NCBI GenBank assembly: GCA_016789905.1
Contig: JAEUQC010000164.1
Coordinates: 1 to 59,132 of the forward strand
Direction of reading: 5' to 3'
DNA length: 59,132 nt
Source: Bryobacterales bacterium
GTDB lineage: Bacteria > Acidobacteriota > Terriglobia > Bryobacterales > Bryobacteraceae
Under the pieces are notes generated by a model. The model did no database searches. It was not told the origin of the DNA and saw nothing but the letters and a program-made list of their open reading frames with translations. The stretch's first letter is position 1, and every line of letters starts with the position of its first letter. The position numbers were made by a program, and so were the translations under genes. Of this stretch, positions 50,584 to 57,676 are shown one piece after another.

Positions 50584-51759
50584 CTAAGTTACCAGGGTAA
50601 TTACAAAGTAGATTCCAGCCATGAACAACAAGACGGCCACGGCGACCAGGATCATGACTCCGGTCTGATTTTGCAGCGCAGCCGGCAGCACTTTGACGAA
50701 CCCGGGAAGGCCATCGGGGACCTGTTGCGTCCCGCTGACGTTGGGACGCACACCGCTTTGCTGCGTGGGCGCCCATCCGGTCTGCGGAGCAGGTTGCGCC
50801 TGTGTGGGACGCTGCTGCGGCGGCTGGGTGTAGCCGGTCTGCTGCGGCGCCGGCCGCGTGGCCGACGTCGGCGTCGCCGGAGCCTTGCTTCCCTGCTGCA
50901 TCGATCCCATGGTGGGCATGGACGTGGTCACCATTCGCGCCGAACTTTCCATGCCGAGAAACCGTTCAATATCGACAGCCGTGTCGAACAACTTCTGGTA
51001 GCGATCCTGCGGCTGCTTGGCCGTGCACTTGGCGACGATCCGCAGCACTTCCGGGTCCACGCCGGCTGCTTGCAACGGTGCCATATCGAGCGGCTCATAG
51101 AGAATTTTGTTGAAAATCTTCTCAATCGTGTCGCCCAGAATTGGCTTGTTGCCGCACAGCATTTCAAACAGCAGAATGCCGAAGGAGTAGACGTCCACCA
51201 AGTGCGTCACCTGCTGGCCCAGCACCTGTTCCGGCGCCATGTAGTAGGGAGTGCCCAGCGTGAATCCGGCGCGGGTCAACTGCATCCCCTCCGCCTTGGC
51301 GATTCCGAAGTCCATCAGCTTGATCTTGCCGGTCGAATCAACCTGCAGGTTTTCCGGCTTAATGTCGCGATGAATGATCTTCTTCTGATGAATGTAGTCC
51401 AGCGCCTTGGCGATCTGCACCGCCAACCGCAGCCGGTTGCGAACGTCGCCGGCGCGGCCATTGCGGATCGCGTCGCGCAGATTTTCGCCACGCAGAAACT
51501 CCATGACGATGTAGGGTTTGCCGCCCTCCTCGCCAAAGTCGAAAACGTTCATGATGTTTTCATGAACGATGCTGGAAGCCACGCGAGCCTCCTGCAGGAA
51601 GCGCGCTTTCGCTTCGGCGTCCGAACAGCCCTGCTCCGTGAGAATCTTCACGGCGACAGTTCGCCCAAGCACCGTGTCCTGCGAACGGTAGACATGCGAC
51701 ATGCCACCGCCGAGGAATTCCTGCAATTCGTATTTGCCAATCCGAGCCGGAAGCTGCAT
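50584..51759 (-). CDS. Ser/Thr protein kinase, C-terminally anchored
   Basis: The 391-aa kinase has intact motifs: GGGMSHVY, K38, H130-R-D132, D150-F-G and MAPEQ. A Gln/Pro/Thr-rich linker (about 275-360) leads to a single transmembrane helix at the very C terminus (about 366-389), leaving no periplasmic domain. The N terminus (MQLPARIGKYELQEFLGGG) is nearly identical to that of the next gene, so the two arose by duplication. It lies 53 bp downstream of tssM. I infer a cytosolic phosphorylation role in T6SS control. Confidence 0.9.
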   Translation of the reverse strand: MQLPARIGKYELQEFLGGGMSHVYRSQDTVLGRTVAVKILTEQGCSDAEAKARFLQEARVASSIVHENIMNVFDFGEEGGKPYIVMEFLRGENLRDAIRNGRAGDVRNRLRLAVQIAKALDYIHQKKIIHRDIKPENLQVDSTGKIKLMDFGIAKAEGMQLTRAGFTLGTPYYMAPEQVLGQQVTHLVDVYSFGILLFEMLCGNKPILGDTIEKIFNKILYEPLDMAPLQAAGVDPEVLRIVAKCTAKQPQDRYQKLFDTAVDIERFLGMESSARMVTTSMPTMGSMQQGSKAPATPTSATRPAPQQTGYTQPPQQRPTQAQPAPQTGWAPTQQSGVRPNVSGTQQVPDGLPGFVKVLPAALQNQTGVMILVAVAVLLFMAGIYFVITLVT

Positions 51760-51812
51760 CAGGAGGTCCGAAGTCTCATAGTATCATCACACTTTTCAAT
51801 CCGCCGCCGCCT

Positions 51813-54800
51813 CTAACGGGCGACAAGCGGCACGCACTGCAGCGCCTGGTTGAACTCTCTCGAGAAAACCGGCACGTTTACTTCAAACTTGTAGCTGGCC
51901 ACCTTGCCCTCCACGGTCATGGGGGTAGCGGCTTTGCCCTGGCGGACGATCCACTCAATACTCTGCCCGCCGCCGGTCGGGGTTACGCGGTCGGCGGCGT
52001 AGATAAAGCGATAGATGCCCCACAAGCCGGGCTGGGCCTCCACATCAATCGACGAGCCGCCCACCAGCTTCACCGTCCCGCGGACGCCCTGCTGCCCGCT
52101 GCCGGGCCAGGTAAACTGCTTGCCGCCGCCGGAGGCGCCGAACGTTTGCGACTGCCCGTCGATCTGCAACTGGCTGCCGGTGACGACATCGGACTTCAAC
52201 GGCGTCAGCGTATAGGCCATCTTCGGCTGCTGCGCGCCGCCGGGGAAAACCATGTCGGAGAATCGCTGCGCCTGATTCACGAAGGCGACGAACGCCGGGT
52301 TGATCTGGATATTCCCTTCGCTGACGCCCACCCAACGGCCGCCATCCTTCTTCATATACTTCTTCAAGTCCGCGTCCAGGAACGCCCACATGGCACCATC
52401 GGCAGGCCGGAATACCTTCACCACGTCGTCAAGCGTGGCGTCGGTCTTCGCCGCCGGATTGAAGGGGAACTTGCCGCGCAGACCGGCAAAGCGCTGGTTA
52501 CAGAACCCGGCGCCCTTGGCGTTCAGTTCATCCTTGCCCATGCCCTTCAGGAACCGGTCCACCTGCACAATGGGGTCTTCCAGAATCCGGAACGACATCT
52601 GATCCACCTGGCCCTCCGGGTCCGGATTGAAACTGCGGGCGACAGCCTTCACCTGCATCCGCGAATCGCCGGCCGCGTCGATGGGCTTATTGGCCGCGTT
52701 CGGATCGGTCTTCAGGTTCGGCACCGCGTCGGCCAGCGCCTTTTGCAGGCGGGCCAGCGAATCGATGTAGACGCCGTTCTTCTCCGGGTAGATGTACTTC
52801 TGAATATTGGCTGGTGCGGGCACCACTTCGGTCACCGGCTGGAAGGCGTTCCGGATCTTTTCGTTGTCAACGGCCACGTTGCGCGTAGCCAGCCAGAACA
52901 ACGCCATCAGCGGCGTGTCGTTAGAAACGATCTGATCGAGCTTCTTGGTTGCGTCCTCCAGATCGGCATACTTCACGAACGTCGAATTGCGCAAATAGCC
53001 GCGCCACGCCCGAATGTAGTCGGCCACGTAGCGGTCGGTCAGGCTCCGGGTTAACGTTGACCGGTCAATGGAGCCGGCGCCGCCGCCGCCGCACGTCGTC
53101 CGCGCTGTGTCTTTGGCGTTCGAGGTCTCACCACAGGTCACCCACTTATCGCCGCCGAAGAACGGGTCCGGGTTCTTGATGAAGCCGGTCATAGTGCCGA
53201 AGCCCTCTTTGGTAAAGGCGCCGGCAACGTCTTTATTGTTGACGATGATGGCTTCCGAGCCCTTGATGTCGCGGTTGTAGTTCACCGGTTTGTTGGCCTT
53301 GTTCGCCGCGGCGAGCATCGACTGATAGATGCTATCGACGCCTTCAAACTGGGCCAGGAAACGCCTTCCACGCGAAGCCGATTCGGCGTCGAACGGCAGC
53401 GGGCAGCCGCCGGAATTCCGCAGGTAATCGGCATAGAAATCGAACTGGAGCCGCGCAAGCTGGGCGCGGTCGGCCACATCGCGGCCGGCCGACCAGGCGT
53501 TGAAGAGCGCCGCGGCCGTAATGTCCTTCGTCGACTTGTCCGGATACACGGTAACGGTAAGGTACGTCCGCAACGCGCTGAAATAGGTGCCGTAGTCATC
53601 GGTGGGCTGGGGCGAGGCGGGCAGATTCTTAAGCATTCGCTGCAGGCCGCCGTGCGTCGGGCCCAGCAGAGTCTGGTTGAATTTCTGACACCAGATCTCT
53701 TTCACATGCGGATACATGTCGTTGCCCGAATAGAGGCCCATGCGGAGTTTATACGGCGCGCCGTTGCCCTTATAGCCGTCCAGGGTTTCAAGCGTCTGGC
53801 GCAGTGTCTCCAGCTTTTCGAGCGACACTTTGTCCGGCAGCGCACTAGGGTCGGTGATGTTGACGCTGGCAATGCCGCGGGCGGCGTCGAGCGCGTCGTT
53901 CTCCAGCGTCCGGTTGCCGAAGTAGCTGACGGTGAAACCACCCAGGGCGAGCAGCGAGAGCGCCGCCGCCACACCCAGCAGAATGCGCTGCGCCATCGAC
54001 GTTTTGGTGCTGGAACTGGAGGCCACCTGCGCCTCGTGATCGGCCAGAATCACGTCATTAAACAAACGGCCAAGAAACGTCCACTGGGGCACCTTGCGTG
54101 TGGCGCCGACTTGCGGCGTGAAGCTTGGCCCTTGCTGCGCCATCGAACCGCCCGGGCCCATTTTGAAGATTTTGGTGGCGCCGGCGTTACCGGGATCGAT
54201 CGCCGGCTGGTGCTGCTGCCGCGCGGCCTGCAAACCGGCCGAATCGTCTATGACAATGGGGCGCACGCCGGAAAAGTAGAAGCCGCGCAGGAACGGTGAG
54301 GTCCGCAACTGGCTGGGCTTGCACAAATCCACCAGGAACTGCACCAGCGGGCGGCGCAGCTTGGTGAACTCGCGGGCAAATTCATAGGCGCCCGGCAGTT
54401 TGGCCGGGTCGTTTTCCCTCGGCAAAAGCATCAGCCGCTTATCGCAAAGCGAGTGCGTCAGCAGGCTGTACTGTTCCGTCAAGCGGTTCGTTTCCTGTTC
54501 CGAATAGATTCCGCCGGCATCCGGAGGCACGATTGGCAAGGTGACGCCGAAAATCTGTAGCGCTTCTTCGTTGCCGATATTGCGCACGAAATCGAGGAAG
54601 AACTGCATCCGGTCCATGCGCGTGAACACCACGTAGACCGGCACCCGAATCCCGAGTTGGGCCGAAATTTCCACCAGCCGCTCATTGAGCTTTCGCGCCA
54701 CCACGGTGGCCGCTTCATTGCCGCCCTGGCGGAAAAACGTTTCGCCGTCGAACATCACCACGGCCGCGCGCGGCGCCTGCGCTTTGGCGCCCACCACGCT

Positions 54801-55325
54801 TTTCAATTGGCCCGGCGCCAGCCGCCGCACCAGCCGTTGCCAGCGGTTGCCGTCGTTCATGAAACCGCCCGCGGTGTCCATGAACAGCGTCTGGCGCGCC
54901 AGGAACACATTGGCCAGCCGCGTGGGCACCACGTTCGTATCCTGATAGACATGGCCGGATACCAGTTCCGGCTCCAACCCGCTGTTGAGCAGCGTCGTGG
55001 TTTTCACGCTGCCGTTTTCGCCCATCAGGAACACCAGCGGCAGGTTGTTGATCCGGGCGCCCTGGGCGGTCTTGGCCAGTGCGAGTTTGGTATCGACGTC
55101 CTTGCATAGCGCGTCAATTTCCGGGTCGCCGCTATTGGCACCGGGCTTGGCCGGCTGCTTGGAGCGCAGCCAAAGATAGACGCCCGCGCCGATAATGCCA
55201 ACGATGCTCAAAATGCCGATGAAGATCCAGAACATCGAACCCGCGAGGCCCATCAGATAGGCGAGCCCGACCGCAATACCGATCCAAACGAGCAGACAGA
55301 GAATAACGAGAAGTATTGGCGACAT
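51813..55325 (-). CDS. tssM: T6SS inner-membrane protein TssM (IcmF)
   Basis: TssM bridges the T6SS baseplate and the outer membrane. The 1170-aa protein has two N-terminal helices (about 5-25 and 30-53), an IcmF nucleotide-binding domain (about 90-440), a third membrane helix (about 446-468) and a large periplasmic domain. The P-loop reads GENGSVKTT (102-110): Lys108 and Thr109 remain, but the glycine before the Lys is Val. Its end (ITGSQLQIDGQ type segments, Gly-rich and beta) fits the TssJ-binding and C-terminal domain of the family. It overlaps nothing; tssL lies 12 bp upstream. TssJ is not in the window. Confidence 0.92.
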   Translation of the reverse strand: MSPILLVILCLLVWIGIAVGLAYLMGLAGSMFWIFIGILSIVGIIGAGVYLWLRSKQPAKPGANSGDPEIDALCKDVDTKLALAKTAQGARINNLPLVFLMGENGSVKTTTLLNSGLEPELVSGHVYQDTNVVPTRLANVFLARQTLFMDTAGGFMNDGNRWQRLVRRLAPGQLKSVVGAKAQAPRAAVVMFDGETFFRQGGNEAATVVARKLNERLVEISAQLGIRVPVYVVFTRMDRMQFFLDFVRNIGNEEALQIFGVTLPIVPPDAGGIYSEQETNRLTEQYSLLTHSLCDKRLMLLPRENDPAKLPGAYEFAREFTKLRRPLVQFLVDLCKPSQLRTSPFLRGFYFSGVRPIVIDDSAGLQAARQQHQPAIDPGNAGATKIFKMGPGGSMAQQGPSFTPQVGATRKVPQWTFLGRLFNDVILADHEAQVASSSSTKTSMAQRILLGVAAALSLLALGGFTVSYFGNRTLENDALDAARGIASVNITDPSALPDKVSLEKLETLRQTLETLDGYKGNGAPYKLRMGLYSGNDMYPHVKEIWCQKFNQTLLGPTHGGLQRMLKNLPASPQPTDDYGTYFSALRTYLTVTVYPDKSTKDITAAALFNAWSAGRDVADRAQLARLQFDFYADYLRNSGGCPLPFDAESASRGRRFLAQFEGVDSIYQSMLAAANKANKPVNYNRDIKGSEAIIVNNKDVAGAFTKEGFGTMTGFIKNPDPFFGGDKWVTCGETSNAKDTARTTCGGGGAGSIDRSTLTRSLTDRYVADYIRAWRGYLRNSTFVKYADLEDATKKLDQIVSNDTPLMALFWLATRNVAVDNEKIRNAFQPVTEVVPAPANIQKYIYPEKNGVYIDSLARLQKALADAVPNLKTDPNAANKPIDAAGDSRMQVKAVARSFNPDPEGQVDQMSFRILEDPIVQVDRFLKGMGKDELNAKGAGFCNQRFAGLRGKFPFNPAAKTDATLDDVVKVFRPADGAMWAFLDADLKKYMKKDGGRWVGVSEGNIQINPAFVAFVNQAQRFSDMVFPGGAQQPKMAYTLTPLKSDVVTGSQLQIDGQSQTFGASGGGKQFTWPGSGQQGVRGTVKLVGGSSIDVEAQPGLWGIYRFIYAADRVTPTGGGQSIEWIVRQGKAATPMTVEGKVASYKFEVNVPVFSREFNQALQCVPLVAR

Positions 55326-55337
55326 GGTGGGTGCTCC

Positions 55338-56069
55338 TTATCGGCCGCGGGCCAGCGCGGCCAGCGCGCTGATGCCGTTGGAAAGCAGGTAGTAGTAGAC
55401 ACCGAACAGACCGGCGGTGAGTGCGACGCAGACGCCGGCGATAATGGCGAAGCGCTTCACCCACGGATCGTTCCCGGTGGGCGCGGCCGCCCCGGCCGGC
55501 GGCAGCATCCCATTGGGCGAAAGGGCGATGCTCGTGCGGCGAATGCGGTGGATTTTCTCAGACGTGGCGTGCAGAATAGGCTGCAGGTCGCCCCGGTTCC
55601 CCAGGCTGTAGCGGCCCATGAACCCGAGCAGCAGGCACAGTTGGAACACCTCCAACAAATCAGCCAGCGACTGCGAGTCGTTCATCGTCAGCAGTTTCTG
55701 CAGGTGCTGGAAGAAGATCTCGCCCGCCACATGATGGCCGAAATACTCCTCCTGCATCGGCTGCCGCGGCCAGTCGGCAAACACCGGCAAGCGCAGGTTG
55801 AGAATGGACTCATCCAGAAACGCGATGACCGCGAAAATGGCGAGTTTAATCTCCTCGCCGTCGTAGCCGCGCTTGCGCGCTTCCTGGTCGGCCATCTTGA
55901 TGGCCTCCCGCACCTGATGGCGAAATACATTGGCGTCTGTCACCGGTTGACGGCTGGAGCGCATTCGCTCAATCACGGTAAAGACTTCCTGGAACACCCA
56001 GGCTAGATTCTCGGCGCGCCGCTCCGTGCCGAAGGCGGCGGGGGCAATATTGGCAGCGTTGGGTTGCAT
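55338..56069 (-). CDS. tssL: T6SS inner-membrane protein TssL (DotU/IcmH)
   Basis: The 243-aa DotU-like protein has a helical cytosolic domain (about 20-185: YDGEEIKLAIFAVIAFLDESIL, EYFGHHVAGEIFFQHL, LLLGFMGRYSLG) and one C-terminal membrane helix (about 212-232). It lacks the peptidoglycan-binding OmpA domain found fused to some TssL proteins. It forms the trans-envelope complex with TssM and contacts TssK. It follows tssK by 29 bp and precedes tssM by 12 bp. Confidence 0.92.
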   Translation of the reverse strand: MQPNAANIAPAAFGTERRAENLAWVFQEVFTVIERMRSSRQPVTDANVFRHQVREAIKMADQEARKRGYDGEEIKLAIFAVIAFLDESILNLRLPVFADWPRQPMQEEYFGHHVAGEIFFQHLQKLLTMNDSQSLADLLEVFQLCLLLGFMGRYSLGNRGDLQPILHATSEKIHRIRRTSIALSPNGMLPPAGAAAPTGNDPWVKRFAIIAGVCVALTAGLFGVYYYLLSNGISALAALARGR

Positions 56070-56098
56070 TTTTCCTCGGATCGAATTGTGCTGCTGAA

Positions 56099-57454
56099 TC
56101 AGGATTCCATAATGACGAACAGTTCCGGTTTCGGATCCGAAATGTCGCCGGGGATGTAGAGGCCGATCTGCCGCGTCTGGGAGATGCTCTCAAAGCAGGG
56201 GCCTTTGCAGGTAACGGTGAAATACTGCGCGTCCACCCGGCTCCGGATGGCCGACGGAGGCACCGGAAGGTGGATCAGCGGCAGCCCCGGCAGGGCGCGC
56301 TCCACAAGTTTCGGGACGAAGGAAACAGAGCAGAACTTTGCCAACTGTGGTGTTTTCCGGATCACATCGGCCTCTATGGCCGGCGAACGGACGCTGAGAA
56401 TCCATTTCGACGGATTCAGCACGCGTTGATCGGTAACCATACCCCGGTAGAAGTAGTCGGCCGTTTTTTCCAGGGGGATTTGGATGTACTGGGTGGGAAC
56501 CATCGTTTCGAGCAGCAGACGGATCAGCGAATCAAGATCTTCAAAGGTCTTATCGAGCTCTCGATGGTTGTAGAGAGGAATTTTGCTGGGATGATGGTCA
56601 ACCGAAAAAGTACAGAGCGCGCCGGCCAGCCGCGCCAGTTCGCTATACAGCTCTTCCGGATGTCCGCGCTTCACCTTCAATTGGTGGCGGAGCGGAGCCA
56701 GGGCGGCATTCACACTATGGAGCATCCAGAACGTGGCAATTTCAGAGGTCGAATACTCCGACCACAAGCTGGCGCTCCCACTCTTTCCCCGGCCCAGAGC
56801 GCGGCTCTTGTCATCGAGAATGTCCACTAGCCGCTGCAACAGGCTCAGCACACGCTCACTAGCGGCTACCTGAACGCAAGGCGGCACGAAGGTAGGGTCA
56901 AATACAAAGTTGCCCGTGCCGTCGCGCATCACGCGGGCGATGGCGAGACTCGCTGCCGGGTCCGGGTTCTCCAGGTCCAGCACCAACCGGATATTCTTCC
57001 GGCCCAGCCGCACCGGTTTCTCGTCGCGGCCGGTGGTTTCGTCGAACAACATCTGGTTTTCGGCCACAAAGCGCACCGGGTTCGCGCCGGCCTCCTCGGC
57101 CGTCATGCAGTTCACCCCGTTTTCCCGCCGCGACGGAATCGTCAGGTAGACCGTGACGCGATCGCGCGTCATGGGAAACTGGTCGGCGATGTTGCGAGTG
57201 GGCGGCAGTGCGTCATGCTGCGGCATGTGAAACGGCAGTCCATCCGGGAAGATTCCACGGGCATGGAGCACCGACAAGGTTCCATTAATCAAAGCCTCCG
57301 AATCCAGTTCACACCCTGCCAGCCCCCATGGCTCAAACCATAGAGACGAGGTCGCAAACCGGATGGAGTCCTCAAAATACCGGCCCTGTACCTGAAAATG
57401 ATGAGGCCCGAGGTACATCCCCTCCGACCACACGACGCGCGAGAGTTGTTTCAT
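56099..57454 (-). CDS. tssK: T6SS baseplate protein TssK
   Basis: The 451-aa protein starts MKQLSRVVWSEGMYLGPHHFQVQ, the recognisable TssK opening, and continues with the shoulder and head domains (YLTIPSRRENGVNC, IPLYNHRELDKTFEDLDSLIRLLLETM). TssK joins the T6SS baseplate to TssL/TssM. It is the first gene of the operon tssK-tssL-tssM-kinase-kinase/SUMF1. The 222 bp before its ATG are shared with the divergent repeat protein gene. Confidence 0.92.
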   Translation of the reverse strand: MKQLSRVVWSEGMYLGPHHFQVQGRYFEDSIRFATSSLWFEPWGLAGCELDSEALINGTLSVLHARGIFPDGLPFHMPQHDALPPTRNIADQFPMTRDRVTVYLTIPSRRENGVNCMTAEEAGANPVRFVAENQMLFDETTGRDEKPVRLGRKNIRLVLDLENPDPAASLAIARVMRDGTGNFVFDPTFVPPCVQVAASERVLSLLQRLVDILDDKSRALGRGKSGSASLWSEYSTSEIATFWMLHSVNAALAPLRHQLKVKRGHPEELYSELARLAGALCTFSVDHHPSKIPLYNHRELDKTFEDLDSLIRLLLETMVPTQYIQIPLEKTADYFYRGMVTDQRVLNPSKWILSVRSPAIEADVIRKTPQLAKFCSVSFVPKLVERALPGLPLIHLPVPPSAIRSRVDAQYFTVTCKGPCFESISQTRQIGLYIPGDISDPKPELFVIMES

Positions 57455-57676
57455 GCGCTTAATCCCTAACGCGGATTCGGCGAATAAACTCCTGCCCTTT
57501 TCCGCTCCTTGGCACGATTTACTCTACCACAGCGTCCCCAACTTGCTACCGTAGGAAATTGGTGGAGCGTTGACGGAGTTTCCCATGTGATTCCGCCTGC
57601 CACCTCAGTGGTTTTGTGAATGCGACTCCCAAGGGTCGCCGTGATAATCTACTTCCACGGAATGGCTAGATAGGCT

